Assembly: GCF_000720425.1 (NCBI RefSeq)
Contig: NZ_JOAJ01000001.1
Span: forward strand, 496,001 to 560,000
Reading direction: 5' to 3'
DNA from: Nocardia rhamnosiphila NBRC 108938
GTDB lineage: Bacteria > Actinomycetota > Actinomycetes > Mycobacteriales > Mycobacteriaceae
Length of the DNA: 64,000 nt
Positions 1-9,263 of this stretch are shown here, piece by piece. Position numbers and translations under genes: made by a program. Below the pieces are notes generated by a model, which saw only the letters and a list, made by a program, of their open reading frames with translations, was not told the DNA's origin and ran no database searches. Each line of letters starts with the position of its first letter. The first letter of the stretch is position 1.

Positions 1-77
1 GTGAGCGATTCAAGAACCTCGCGGTGGCTCATCGCGTAGGGATCTCGCCGCGTCACCGCCTCGACTGGACTAGACAT
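1..77 (-). CDS. MFS multidrug transporter, DHA2 type (N-terminal fragment, cut by window edge)
   Basis: Only the first 25 codons are inside the window. The peptide starts MSSPVEAVTRRDPYAMSHRE, and the MSHREVLESL stretch resembles the N-terminus of actinobacterial EmrB/QacA-type (DHA2) exporters, where it precedes the first membrane helix. The ATG overlaps the MarR stop codon by 8 bp, and AGGA lies just upstream inside the MarR coding end, so the two genes are probably translationally coupled. A MarR gene directly ahead of a drug exporter is a common self-regulated efflux unit. The family call depends on a short stretch. The operon arrangement is seen directly. Confidence 0.6.
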   Translation of the reverse strand, partial: MSSPVEAVTRRDPYAMSHREVLESL

Positions 78-627
78 CTATTTCCTGACTCTCTTTCGAT
101 TCCGGCTCGTGTTCTTCGGTGACGCTGCGCTGCGTGTCCGCGGACAGTGAGCTGTGCGGAGGTTTCTGGTTGTCGGTCGCGGCGTGGCGACTGTCCCGGG
201 CGATGAGTCGGCTCCGGAGTGTGTGCAGAGTTCGGTGGGCGTGTTCGGCGTCGTCCACGGTCCAGTCGGCCAGGACCTCCTGCAGGCCCCGGACCCGTGA
301 TTCCCGGATCCGGGCAAGAAGTTCGTGGCCGGCGGGGGAGACCTCGACGCGGATGGCGCGCCCGTCGCTGGGATCGGTATTGCGCAGGACGTAACCGTCG
401 GCGACCAGTTCGGTGATGTGCCGGCTCATGGCCGAGGCGCTGATACCGATCTGGGTGGCGAGGTCGACCTGCCGGCATGGACCGGCCGATTCCAGGTTGA
501 CCAGGACACTGATCCCGCCCGGCAGCAGCCGGCCCTCCTCGGGTTGTGCGAGGGACCGCCGGAGGGCTCGACTGATGAGGAACAGCTCGTCGAGGATGCC
601 CTGTGCGGTGTCGGGGGGAACTCCCAT
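70..627 (-). CDS. MarR-family transcriptional regulator
   Basis: A 185-residue protein with a winged helix-turn-helix at about residues 45-115. The recognition region reads QVDLATQIGISASAMSRHI and the wing includes a DPSDGRAIRVEVSPAG stretch, as in MarR proteins that repress efflux or stress genes in response to small phenolic or drug-like ligands. The start ATG has GGAG upstream. The C-terminal ~40 residues are charged and probably disordered. It overlaps the downstream MFS gene, so it most likely represses itself and that exporter. Its promoter carries two identical 19-bp repeats that fit operators. The ligand is unknown. Confidence 0.9.
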   Translation of the reverse strand: MGVPPDTAQGILDELFLISRALRRSLAQPEEGRLLPGGISVLVNLESAGPCRQVDLATQIGISASAMSRHITELVADGYVLRNTDPSDGRAIRVEVSPAGHELLARIRESRVRGLQEVLADWTVDDAEHAHRTLHTLRSRLIARDSRHAATDNQKPPHSSLSADTQRSVTEEHEPESKESQEIDV

Positions 628-642
628 GCGTGCTCCAAACCT

Positions 643-691
643 AGTTGCTTGCGCTAATCAACTATAAATTTGTTGCTTGCGCTAATCAACA
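643..691 (-). promoter_or_regulatory. Promoter of the marR-MFS unit with two identical 19-bp operator-like repeats
   Basis: GTTGCTTGCGCTAATCAAC occurs twice, at 644-662 and 672-690, 28 bp apart. Each copy has GTTG/CAAC outer arms. On the minus strand a -35-like TTGATT (689-684) and -10-like TATAGT (666-661) are separated by 17 bp. One repeat covers the -35 and spacer, and the other covers the region from the -10 end into the leader. Occupancy by MarR would block initiation. The repeats are seen directly. Binding is inferred. Confidence 0.65.
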
Positions 692-692
692 A

Positions 693-1106
693 ATTTGGAG
701 TGTGCGTATTCCCACAGCCGAGCCGGGAAGACGCGCCGACCGGACAGCGCGCAGGGCATGCCGTGTTCCGCCGCCGTTTACCACGTACGGCTACGCGTGA
801 CCAGCGTTTCGAGCGGCGGCCGGTGGGTTCATGCCCATTCCGGCCGCATCCCGCCCGCCGGCGCCGATATGCGACCGGTATGTTCTGCGACAGGCTGCGG
901 CAGCGCGGAAACCGCGGCGGTAACGGTCGGCTACCACTGTCTGTGGTCGGTGATCTATGAACCGGTGGGGAAGCCACCGCCGCCGGAAGCCGAACCGAAT
1001 CCGCCTCGTGCCGAAATCAACGCGTGGTCGGCGGCGCTGTCCCGGCCGAGCACTCGGCGGTCTGGACACTGTGCGGTCTAAAACCCTGAGGCGGCGGTGC
1101 TCCGGG
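693..1106. other. Non-coding gap between the marR promoter and the end of nuoN
   Basis: About 410 bp with no convincing gene. Open frames here have atypical composition and no recognisable domain or good ribosome-binding site. I see no clear terminator hairpin for the nuo operon, which ends at 1107. Confidence 0.5.
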
Positions 1107-2729
1107 CTACCGCACGAATTCGCCGGCGTGGTCGGCGAGCTCCAGGAGGGGTTGCGGAACGATGCCGAAGATCAGGGTGGCCAGTGCCGCGATGCCCGCC
1201 ACCGTGGTCGCGGCGGGCGGACCGACGATCTCGGGTGGGTCGGCCGGCGGATCGGTGAAGAACATCAGCACGATCACCCGGACATAGAAGAACGCGGCGA
1301 TCGCGCTGGCCAGTACGCCGACAATCACCAGCAGGCCGGCGTCGCTGCCGGCCGCGGCCTGGAAGACCGCGAATTTCGCGACGAATCCCGCGGTGATCGG
1401 GATACCGGCGAACGACAGCAGCAGCAGCGCGAACATGGTGGCGAGCCACGGGGCGCGGCGGCCGAGACCGGCCCAGCGCGACAGTGCCGTCGCCTCCGTC
1501 CCGTCGGTTTCGCGGACCATGCTCACGACCGCGAAGGCGCCCAGGGTGCCCAGGCCGTAGACGAACAGATAGAACAGAGTCGCGGCGATGCCACGGTCGT
1601 CGGCGGCGACCAGCGCGGTGAGCAGGAAGCCGGTATGCGCGATGGACGAATAGGCGAGCATCCGTTTCATATCGGTCTGGGTGATCGCCAGGATCGCGCC
1701 GACCACCATGGTGGCCACCGCGACGGCCGCCAGTACCGGCCGCCAGTCGTCGGCGATCTCCGCGACACCCACGGACAGCACGCGCAGTAGAGCACCCAGC
1801 GCGGCGATCTTGGTCGCCGCAGCCATGAACGCGGTGATCGGCGTCGGCGCGCCCTGGTACACATCGGGCACCCATGCCTGGAACGGCACCGCGCCGACCT
1901 TGAACAGCAGACCCACGGCCAGCATGGCCACACCCAGCAGCGCCAGGGTGGGCGCGCCGGTCTCGGCGGCGAGCGCGTCGGCGATTCCGGCGAGGCGGAC
2001 CGTGCCGGTCTGGCCGTAGAGCAGCGCGACCCCGTACAGGAAGAAAGCCGAGGAGAACGCGCCCAGCAGGAAGTACTTGAGCGCCGCCTCCTGCGAGAGC
2101 AGCCGGCGCCGCCGGGCCAGACCGCACAGCAGGTACAGCGGCAGAGACAGCACTTCCAGCGCGACGAACATGGTGAGCAGATCGTTGGCGGCGGGGAACA
2201 GCAGCAGGCCGCCCAGCGCCAGCAGCAGCAGCGGGAAGACCTCGGTGGGCGTGATACCCGCGGTCGCGGCCGACCGCTCGGCCCCGCTGCCCGGGACGGC
2301 GGAGGCCTGCGGGGTGAACGCGTCCATTCCGTAGTCGGCGGTCGCGGCGGCGCGGCTCCAGGTGCCCGGTCCGGAGCGCGGCCGGGGCAGCGGCCCGCGT
2401 TCGGCGACGAACAGCACCGACAAGATGCCGACGATCAACAGGGTGCCCTGGAGGAAAAGGGTGACCCCGTCGACCGCGACCGCGCCGACCGCGGCCGTCG
2501 TCTTGGTCCCGGACAGCAGTAGCACGGCGACCAGCGCGGCCCCCAGTGCCGCCAGGGTAAGTACCAGCTGCGCGGGATACCGCCACGGGCGCGGGAAGAA
2601 CGCGTCCACCAGTACTCCCACGACCGCCGCGCCGAACACGATGAGGATCGGCGCCAGCACGTGGTATTCGATACTCGGCGCCGGCACGGTCGCGGCCAGG
2701 ACCATATCGGCGGACAGCTCAGCGCTCAT
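1107..2729 (-). CDS. nuoN: NADH-quinone oxidoreductase subunit N
   Basis: A 540-residue polytopic membrane protein, one of the three antiporter-like proton-pumping subunits of Complex I. It contains the family core around LLTMFVALEVLSLPLYLLCG, the conserved lysine region FKVGAVPFQAWVPDVYQGAP and the helix with TDMKRMLAYSSIAHTGF. The chosen start (MSAELSADM) is preceded by GGAGGTGTGCC and overlaps the nuoM stop by 11 bp, while the longer in-frame extension upstream is arginine-rich and unlike the family. It is the last gene of the nuo operon. Confidence 0.95.
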   Translation of the reverse strand: MSAELSADMVLAATVPAPSIEYHVLAPILIVFGAAVVGVLVDAFFPRPWRYPAQLVLTLAALGAALVAVLLLSGTKTTAAVGAVAVDGVTLFLQGTLLIVGILSVLFVAERGPLPRPRSGPGTWSRAAATADYGMDAFTPQASAVPGSGAERSAATAGITPTEVFPLLLLALGGLLLFPAANDLLTMFVALEVLSLPLYLLCGLARRRRLLSQEAALKYFLLGAFSSAFFLYGVALLYGQTGTVRLAGIADALAAETGAPTLALLGVAMLAVGLLFKVGAVPFQAWVPDVYQGAPTPITAFMAAATKIAALGALLRVLSVGVAEIADDWRPVLAAVAVATMVVGAILAITQTDMKRMLAYSSIAHTGFLLTALVAADDRGIAATLFYLFVYGLGTLGAFAVVSMVRETDGTEATALSRWAGLGRRAPWLATMFALLLLSFAGIPITAGFVAKFAVFQAAAGSDAGLLVIVGVLASAIAAFFYVRVIVLMFFTDPPADPPEIVGPPAATTVAGIAALATLIFGIVPQPLLELADHAGEFVR

Positions 2730-4341
2730 GAGGCACACCTCCGGGGTTCGCCGCTTCCGGATGGGCCGGGACCGGCGGTGCGGGGTCGACACTGCCGACC
2801 GTGGTGAGGGTCTGGTTCACCGCGGGATCGATGAAATCCAGTACCGGTTTCGGATAGACACCGAAGAAGATCAGGGCGCCGAGCAGCGGCACCACGACCA
2901 CGAGCTCACGCGGCACCAGGTCCCGGATGCGTTCGCTGCCCTCGCGGACCGGCCCCGTCATCATCCGCTGGTACAGCCACAGCACATAGATCGCCGCCAG
3001 GACCAGCGCGGCGGCGGCGATCACCGCGGCCACCTGATACCTGCTGAAAGTGCCGATCAGGACCAGGAATTCGCTGACGAACGGGGCGAGCCCGGGCAGG
3101 GAGAGGGTGGCCAGGCCGGCGATGAAGAACGTTCCGGCCAGCACCGGCGCCACCTTCTGCACTCCGCCGTAGTCGGCGATGAGCCGGCTGCCGCGCCGCG
3201 AGACCAGGAAACCGGCCACCAGGAACAGTGCCGCCGTGGACAGCCCGTGATTGACCATGTACAGGGTCGCGCCGGTCTGGGCCTGGCTGGTCATGGCGAA
3301 GATACCGAGCACGATGAAACCGAAGTGCGAGATGGAGGTGTAGGCGATGAGTCGCATCACATCGGTCTGGCCGATGGCCAGTAGCGCACCGTAGAGGATG
3401 CCGATCACGGCCAGCGTGATCACCAGCGGCGCATAGGTGTCGACCGCGGCGGGGAACAGCAGCAGGCAGTAGCGCAGCATGCCGAAGGTGCCGACCTTGT
3501 CGACCACCGCCATCATCAGCACCGCGCTCGCCGGGGTCGCGGAGACGGCGGCGTCCGGCAGCCAGGTGTGCAGCGGCCACAGCGGCGCCTTGACCGCGAA
3601 CGCGAACATGAAACCGAGGAACAGGGCGTTGAGCACCGCCGGTCCGGCGCCGAGCTGTCCGGAGTTGGCGGCCGCGACCACTGTGCGCAGGTCGAAGGTT
3701 CCGGCGCCGTCCGCGCCGAGATCCTGCTGGACGGTCAGTACGTAGAGGCCGATCACCGCGGCGAGCATGATCAGGCCGCCGAACAGGTTGTACAGCAGGA
3801 ACTTCACCGCGGCGCGGGAACGCTGCTGCCGGACCTGCGCGTCGTCGGTGCGCGGCCCGAAACCACCGATGAGGAAGTACATCGGGATCAGCATGGCCTC
3901 GAAGAACACATAGAACAGCAGGATGTCCAGGGACAGGAAGGACACCAGCACCATCGCCTCCACCAGGAGGGTGAGCGCGATATAGGTGTGTGCCACCCGT
4001 TTCCCGGTGCCGACCTCGCGGTCGTCGTGCCAGCCGGCGATGATGAGCAACGGCACCAGCCCGGCGGTGAGCAGTACCAGGACCAGCGCGATCCCGTCCA
4101 CGCCGAGGGTGTATCCGGCGCCGAACGCCGGTATCCAGGTGTGGGATTCGACGAACTGGAACTGCTCGCCGCCGGGCTGGAAGGCCGTCGCCACCCCTAG
4201 CGCCACCCCGAAGGTGGCCACGGCGAACAGCAGGCCGACCCAGCGGGCCAGTAGTCGCTGCGCGGCCGGCAGCAGGAGTACGACCGCCGCGCCCACCAGG
4301 GGCAACAGCCAGATCACAGACAACCAGGGCACGGCGCTCAC
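2719..4341 (-). CDS. nuoM: NADH-quinone oxidoreductase subunit M
   Basis: A 540-residue antiporter-like membrane subunit of Complex I. Family landmarks are the [17 protein letters not shown] helix, [20 protein letters not shown] and the [17 protein letters not shown] helix, which carry the charged residues of the proton channel. The start is the GTG of [14 protein letters not shown], whose GTGA overlaps the nuoL TGA. The same frame stays open far upstream, but that stretch is an antisense-like shadow of nuoL. It sits between nuoL and nuoN in the normal order. Confidence 0.95.
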   Translation of the reverse strand: MSAVPWLSVIWLLPLVGAAVVLLLPAAQRLLARWVGLLFAVATFGVALGVATAFQPGGEQFQFVESHTWIPAFGAGYTLGVDGIALVLVLLTAGLVPLLIIAGWHDDREVGTGKRVAHTYIALTLLVEAMVLVSFLSLDILLFYVFFEAMLIPMYFLIGGFGPRTDDAQVRQQRSRAAVKFLLYNLFGGLIMLAAVIGLYVLTVQQDLGADGAGTFDLRTVVAAANSGQLGAGPAVLNALFLGFMFAFAVKAPLWPLHTWLPDAAVSATPASAVLMMAVVDKVGTFGMLRYCLLLFPAAVDTYAPLVITLAVIGILYGALLAIGQTDVMRLIAYTSISHFGFIVLGIFAMTSQAQTGATLYMVNHGLSTAALFLVAGFLVSRRGSRLIADYGGVQKVAPVLAGTFFIAGLATLSLPGLAPFVSEFLVLIGTFSRYQVAAVIAAAALVLAAIYVLWLYQRMMTGPVREGSERIRDLVPRELVVVVPLLGALIFFGVYPKPVLDFIDPAVNQTLTTVGSVDPAPPVPAHPEAANPGGVPHER

Positions 4342-6224
4342 CAGATCCTCACGGCCAGCAGGGCTGCGGCCACCAGGGCCGCGCCGGTGAACATGGACAG
4401 GGCATACGAACGGACGAAACCGGTCTGGATCCGGCGGGCCCGCGCGGACAGACCGCCGATGACCGCGGCGGTGCCGTTGACGAGACCGTCGATACCGCGG
4501 TTGTCGAGGAAGACCAGCGCACGGGTCAGGTGGCGGCCGGGCCGCATGAAGGCGGCCTCGTTGACGGCGTCGCCGTAGAGGTCGCGCCGCGCGGCGACGG
4601 TCAGTGCGGTCACCTCCTGCGGTGCACTGTCGGGCACCGCGCTGCGCCCGTACTGCCGGTAGGCGACCGCGACGCCCACCGCGACCACGGCGAGAGCGAG
4701 CCCGGTGATCACCGGAACCGGCAGGACCGGTTCGCCGTGGTGCTCGCCGACGACCGGTGCCAGCCAGTTCTGTAGCGAGGACCCCCAGACGAAAACCGCC
4801 CCGGCGCCGACCGACCCGAGCGCAAGCAGGATCATCGGACCCGTCATCACGGCGGGGGATTCGTGCGGGTGGGTATCGGGCTTCCAGCGGCGTTCGCCGA
4901 AGAAGGTCAGCAGCATCACCCGCGTCATATAGAAGGCGGTGAGTCCGGCGCCGAGCAGGGTGATGGTGCCCAGAATCGGACCGGCGGCGCCTTCGGCGGC
5001 GAAGGCCGCTTCGATGATGCGGTCCTTGGAGAAGAATCCGGCGAACGGCGGCACACCGATGATGGCGAGATATCCGAGACCGAAGGTGAGGTAGGTGATC
5101 GGTAGCAGGGTGCGCAATCCGCCGTAGCGCCGCATATCGGTTTCGTCGTCCATGGCGTGCATGACCGAACCCGCCCCGAGGAACAGGCCCGCCTTGAAGA
5201 AGCCGTGGGTCAGCAGATGCATGATGGCCACCGCGTATCCCGCGGGACCGAGGCCGACGGCCAGCACCATATAGCCGATCTGGCTCATGGTGGAGGCGGC
5301 CAGCGCCTTCTTGATGTCGTCCTTGGCGCAACCGATGATCGCGCCGAACAGCAGGGTCACCGCGCCGACCACCACCACCGCGACCCGGGCGGTGGGGGCG
5401 AGATCGTAGAGCGGGTTCGAGCGGGCGATCAGGTACACACCCGCGGTGACCATGGTGGCGGCGTGGATGAGCGCGGAGACCGGGGTGGGGCCCTCCATGG
5501 CATCGCCGAGCCACGATTGCAGTGGTACCTGGGCGGATTTACCGCAGGCGGCCAGGAGCAGGAACAGGCCGACGGCGGTGAGTGTGGCGTCGCTCGCCCC
5601 GGGGGCCGCGCCGAACACCGCACCGAAATCGAGGGACCCGAAGGTGGCGAACATGATCATCATGGCGATCGCCAGGCCCATATCACCGACCCGGTTGACC
5701 ACGAACGCCTTCTTGGCGGCCGTGGCCGCCGACGGCTTGTGATACCAGAACCCGATCAGCAGATACGAGGCCAGACCGACGCCCTCCCAGCCCAGGTACA
5801 GCACCAGGTAGTTGTTCGCCAGCACGAGTAGCAGCATGGCCGCGAGGAACAGGTTCAGGTAGGCGAAGAACCGGCGGCGGCCGGGATCGTGGCTCATATA
5901 TCCGACGGAGTAGATGTGGATGAGCGAGCCGACGCCGGTAATGAGCAGGGCGAAACAGATGGACAGCTGGTCCAGTGCGAGCCCGAAGTCGACCCGGAGC
6001 CCGGCTATCGGCACCCAGCTGAACAGATCCAGCGCCACCGCGCGATCGGCGCCGGAACGGCCGAGCATCCCCGCAAAGGCGATCACCGCCACTACGAAGG
6101 AGGCCAGCGCGGTCACGGTGGCGAGCAGATGACCCCATCCGTCGGAGCGACGCCCGGTGAGCAGCAGTACGGCGGCGCCGGCCAGGGGCAGGGCGGGCAG
6201 CAGCCACAGCGTTGCGGTATCCAC
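4338..6224 (-). CDS. nuoL: NADH-quinone oxidoreductase subunit L
   Basis: A 628-residue membrane subunit, the distal antiporter-like proton pump of Complex I with the long lateral helix at its C-terminus. Typical motifs are [39 protein letters not shown] and [19 protein letters not shown]. Length and order are normal. The gap to nuoK is 77 bp, the largest within the distal half of the operon, and holds a nested inverted repeat. The stop TGA overlaps the nuoM GTG. Confidence 0.96.
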   Translation of the reverse strand: MDTATLWLLPALPLAGAAVLLLTGRRSDGWGHLLATVTALASFVVAVIAFAGMLGRSGADRAVALDLFSWVPIAGLRVDFGLALDQLSICFALLITGVGSLIHIYSVGYMSHDPGRRRFFAYLNLFLAAMLLLVLANNYLVLYLGWEGVGLASYLLIGFWYHKPSAATAAKKAFVVNRVGDMGLAIAMMIMFATFGSLDFGAVFGAAPGASDATLTAVGLFLLLAACGKSAQVPLQSWLGDAMEGPTPVSALIHAATMVTAGVYLIARSNPLYDLAPTARVAVVVVGAVTLLFGAIIGCAKDDIKKALAASTMSQIGYMVLAVGLGPAGYAVAIMHLLTHGFFKAGLFLGAGSVMHAMDDETDMRRYGGLRTLLPITYLTFGLGYLAIIGVPPFAGFFSKDRIIEAAFAAEGAAGPILGTITLLGAGLTAFYMTRVMLLTFFGERRWKPDTHPHESPAVMTGPMILLALGSVGAGAVFVWGSSLQNWLAPVVGEHHGEPVLPVPVITGLALAVVAVGVAVAYRQYGRSAVPDSAPQEVTALTVAARRDLYGDAVNEAAFMRPGRHLTRALVFLDNRGIDGLVNGTAAVIGGLSARARRIQTGFVRSYALSMFTGAALVAAALLAVRIW

Positions 6225-6242
6225 GTCAGTGTCCTTTCGGCA

Positions 6243-6299
6243 TGCTCGGGAGCGCTGCGTGGTGACACTGCGCTACCGCCTCCGCGCTTGACCCGAGCA
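6243..6299 (-). repeat. Nested inverted repeat between nuoK and nuoL
   Basis: TGCTCGGG at 6243-6250 is the reverse complement of CCCGAGCA at 6292-6299. Inside it AGCGC (6251-6255) pairs with GCGCT (6270-6274). In RNA this would form an intercistronic stem that could affect processing or relative nuoL expression. No U-tract follows, so it is not a classical terminator. Confidence 0.5.
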
Positions 6300-6301
6300 C
6301 G

Positions 6302-6601
6302 TCAGAACTTCAGCAGGTTGGCGTCGTCGACCGAGGTCGAGCGGCGGGCGCGGAAAATGGTGACGATGATGGCCAGACCGACCACGACCTCGGCCGCGGC
6401 GACCACCATGGTGAAGAAGGCGAAGACCTGGCCGTCGAGGTTCGCGTGCATCCGCGCGAAGGTGACGAACGCGAGGTTCACCGCATTGAGCATGAGCTCG
6501 ATGCACATGAAGACGATGATCGCGTTACGCCGCAGCAGCACGCCCGCGGCGCCGATGGTGAACAGTAGCGCGGACAGGAACAGATAGTTCTCGGGATTCA
6601 C
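6302..6601 (-). CDS. nuoK: NADH-quinone oxidoreductase subunit K
   Basis: A 99-residue protein with three membrane helices, the normal length for NuoK. It has the conserved acidic residues in [13 protein letters not shown] and [13 protein letters not shown], which sit in the proton path of Complex I. Its start overlaps the nuoJ stop (ATGA), so translation is coupled. Confidence 0.97.
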   Translation of the reverse strand: MNPENYLFLSALLFTIGAAGVLLRRNAIIVFMCIELMLNAVNLAFVTFARMHANLDGQVFAFFTMVVAAAEVVVGLAIIVTIFRARRSTSVDDANLLKF

Positions 6602-7449
6602 CGGATACCTTCCTCGTCGGCCGGGCGGGCGGTGCGGGCCTCGTCGGATCCGGGGGCCGGCGCGGAACCGACCGAGAGCACCGCGGCATCGGTGAGTGCC
6701 TGGGTACGGCGGTGCCGCAGAATGGTCGAGACCGACAGCTCCTCGAACGACCCGTCCGGTAGCCGCGCCGGGATGTCCACCGCGTTGTGCCGGGCGTAGA
6801 CGCCGGGGGTAGGCAGCGGCGTGGGCCGGTGCCCGGCGTCGCGGAAACGCCGGCGCGACAGTTCGCGCTGGCCGAGTTTCGGACCGAAGGTCTCCCGGTG
6901 GGCCAGCAACATGGCACCGATGGTGGCGGCGATCAGCAGTGCGCCGGTGAGTTCGAAGGCCCAGACGTAGCGTATGAAGATCAGTTCGGCCAGGGCGCCG
7001 ATCACATCACGACCCGGGAAGCCGGTGGCGGGGAATTCGACACCGGAATTGCGGACCCCGTGCGCGATACCCGTGCACAGCAGGACCCCGAAGCCGACAC
7101 CGACCACCCCGGCGGCGATCCGCTGCCCGCGCAGCGTCTCCCGCAGTGATTCCGCCGAATCGACCCCGACCAGCATGAGGACGAACAGGAACAGCATCAT
7201 GACCGCGCCGGTGTACACCACGATCTGCACGACTCCGAGGAACAGCGCGTCCTGGGCGATGTAGAACACCGCCAGGGTGATCATGGTGGCCGCCAGGCAG
7301 ATCGCCGAGTGCACGGCCTTGGCCGCGAACACCATACCGAGCGCGCCGAGCACCGCCAGCGGGGCGAGGATCCAGAACTGCACCGTTTCACCGGTTCCGG
7401 CGTCGGTCAGCGGGGCGGCGGCCAGCAGGGCCGATTCGGTGCCGGTCAT
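6598..7449 (-). CDS. nuoJ: NADH-quinone oxidoreductase subunit J
   Basis: A 283-residue membrane subunit of Complex I. Five hydrophobic segments are followed by a long hydrophilic C-terminal tail of about 100 residues, as is usual in actinobacteria and longer than in proteobacteria. Conserved stretches include [25 protein letters not shown] sequence and the [14 protein letters not shown] helix. Its ATG overlaps the stop of the NuoH-NuoI gene by ATGA, and its own stop overlaps nuoK. Confidence 0.95.
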   Translation of the reverse strand: MTGTESALLAAAPLTDAGTGETVQFWILAPLAVLGALGMVFAAKAVHSAICLAATMITLAVFYIAQDALFLGVVQIVVYTGAVMMLFLFVLMLVGVDSAESLRETLRGQRIAAGVVGVGFGVLLCTGIAHGVRNSGVEFPATGFPGRDVIGALAELIFIRYVWAFELTGALLIAATIGAMLLAHRETFGPKLGQRELSRRRFRDAGHRPTPLPTPGVYARHNAVDIPARLPDGSFEELSVSTILRHRRTQALTDAAVLSVGSAPAPGSDEARTARPADEEGIR

Positions 7450-9263
7450 CGGTTACCTCCCGGCGCGGTATCGGCGGTGGGCCGCGGTGCCGCGGGGTCC
7501 ACCCGGCCGAGGTAGTAGTCGGCTTCGGTGCTGCCCGGTTGCATCTCGTGTGGCGGGGACTGCATCTCCGGAGCCAGCGGGGCGAGTAACCGGTCCTTCT
7601 CGTAGATGAGATCGGCGCGGTTGTCGTCGGTGAGTTCGTACTCGTTGGTCATCGTCAGCGCCCGGGTCGGGCACGCCTCGATGCACAGGCCGCAGCCGAT
7701 ACAGCGCAGATAGTTGATCTGGTACACCCGGCCGTAGCGTTCACCGGGGGAGAAGCGCTCCTCGTCGGTGTTGTCGGCGCCTTCGACGTAGATCGCGTCG
7801 GCCGGGCAGGCCCAGGCGCACAGCTCACAGCCGATGCACTTCTCCAGCCCGTCGGGGTGCCGGTTGAGCTGGTGGCGTCCGTGATAGCGCGGCGCGGTGG
7901 GGACCTTCTCCTCGGGATAGAACTCGGTATTGGGCTTCTTGAACATGGTGAGAGCGGTGACCGCGAAACCCGCCAGCGGTTCGAGGAGCCCGGGGGAGGA
8001 GGTGATGGTCGAGGTCTGCTCCGGCAGCGGCGGGGTCGGGAATCCCAGGAAGACCTGACCCCCACCCGGCGTGCCCGGTGGAGCGTTCCCCACCGGTAGA
8101 TCGTCTTCGGGACCGAACTCCGGCGCGGTGGCCGGGGCGTTCCCGGCTCGGAGGAACAACCCGATCAGGAGCCCGGTGAGCAGCAGGCCGCCGATCACCA
8201 GGATGGGTGTGCGCACGGGATATCCCTCGAGATCGAGAACCCGGGCGGTGGCCACCACCATCACCCAGGCCAGCGAGGTCGGGATGAGCAGTTTCCAGCC
8301 CAAATTCATGAACTGGTCGTAGCGCAGGCGCGGCAGCGTACCGCGCAGCCAGATGAACACGAACAGGAACATCCAGACCTTGGCGGTGAACCACAGCAGC
8401 GGCCACCAGCCCGAATTCGCACCCTCCCAGAGGTTGACGGGGAACGGGGCCCGCCAGCCACCGAGGAACATGGTGGTCGCCAGCGCCGAGACCGTGGCCA
8501 TGTTCACGTATTCGGCGAGCATGAACATCGCGAACTTCAGCGAGGAGTACTCGGTGTGGAACCCGCCGACGAGTTCGCCCTCGGCCTCGGGCAGGTCGAA
8601 CGGCGCCCGGTTGGTCTCCCCGACCATGGAGATGCAGTAGATGAGGAACGACGGCAACAGCAGGAACACATACCAGGTGGGTTGCTGGGCGGCGATGATG
8701 CCGGACGTCGCCATGGTGCCGCCGAGCAGGAATACCGCCCCGAAGCAGAGCGCCATGGAGATCTCGTAGGAGATCACCTGCGCGGTGGAGCGCAGACCGC
8801 CCAGCAGCGGATAGGTGGAGCCAGAGGCCCAGCCGGCCAGCACGATTCCGTACACACCGATCGAGGTGACCGCAAGGATATAGAGAACACCGACGTGTAG
8901 ATCGGTGAGCTGCAGGGCGGTGCGCTGCCCCAGGATCGAGACCTCCGGCCCGAACGGGATCACGGCGAAGGCCAGGACGGCCGAGACGACCGAGATGATC
9001 GGCGCGAGTACGAAGATGGGTTTGTCCACGATCGCGGGGACGATATCTTCCTTGAACGCCATCTTCACCCCGTCGGCGGCGCTCTGCAGCAACCCCTTGG
9101 GCCCGACCCGGTCGGGCCCGACCCGCATCTGCATCCAGGCCACGACCTTGCGTTCGATCAGCACGCCGAACAGCACGGTCAGCAGCAGGAATACGAAAAT
9201 GGCGACGGCTTTGGCGGCGACCAGCCACAGCGGGTCGTGCCCGAAGAGGGACAGATCAGTCAT
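7446..9263 (-). CDS. nuoHI: NADH-quinone oxidoreductase subunits H and I fused in one reading frame
   Basis: A 605-residue ORF. Residues 1 to about 365 are NuoH, the membrane subunit at the quinone site ([51 protein letters not shown]). A Gly/Pro-rich linker of about 60 residues follows. The rest is NuoI, with two 4Fe-4S motifs, [12 protein letters not shown] from residue 476 and [12 protein letters not shown] from residue 521. These clusters pass electrons to NuoB. In related bacteria the two genes are normally separate. No stop codon separates them here. A GTG within the linker (at the Val of PVGNAPPG) could allow internal initiation. The fusion is seen directly. A sequencing artefact is possible but would need an in-frame event. 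Confidence 0.9.
   Translation of the reverse strand: MTDLSLFGHDPLWLVAAKAVAIFVFLLLTVLFGVLIERKVVAWMQMRVGPDRVGPKGLLQSAADGVKMAFKEDIVPAIVDKPIFVLAPIISVVSAVLAFAVIPFGPEVSILGQRTALQLTDLHVGVLYILAVTSIGVYGIVLAGWASGSTYPLLGGLRSTAQVISYEISMALCFGAVFLLGGTMATSGIIAAQQPTWYVFLLLPSFLIYCISMVGETNRAPFDLPEAEGELVGGFHTEYSSLKFAMFMLAEYVNMATVSALATTMFLGGWRAPFPVNLWEGANSGWWPLLWFTAKVWMFLFVFIWLRGTLPRLRYDQFMNLGWKLLIPTSLAWVMVVATARVLDLEGYPVRTPILVIGGLLLTGLLIGLFLRAGNAPATAPEFGPEDDLPVGNAPPGTPGGGQVFLGFPTPPLPEQTSTITSSPGLLEPLAGFAVTALTMFKKPNTEFYPEEKVPTAPRYHGRHQLNRHPDGLEKCIGCELCAWACPADAIYVEGADNTDEERFSPGERYGRVYQINYLRCIGCGLCIEACPTRALTMTNEYELTDDNRADLIYEKDRLLAPLAPEMQSPPHEMQPGSTEADYYLGRVDPAAPRPTADTAPGGNR

Noticed and set aside
695..1081. A 128-codon plus-strand frame in the gap before nuoN
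   Set aside because: Composition is unlike neighbouring genes, no domain is visible, and there is no adequate ribosome-binding site.
2719..5514. Apparent 931-codon version of nuoM
   Set aside because: The first ~390 codons are the antisense-type open frame over nuoL and are arginine-rich. NuoM similarity begins exactly at the GTG overlapping the nuoL stop.
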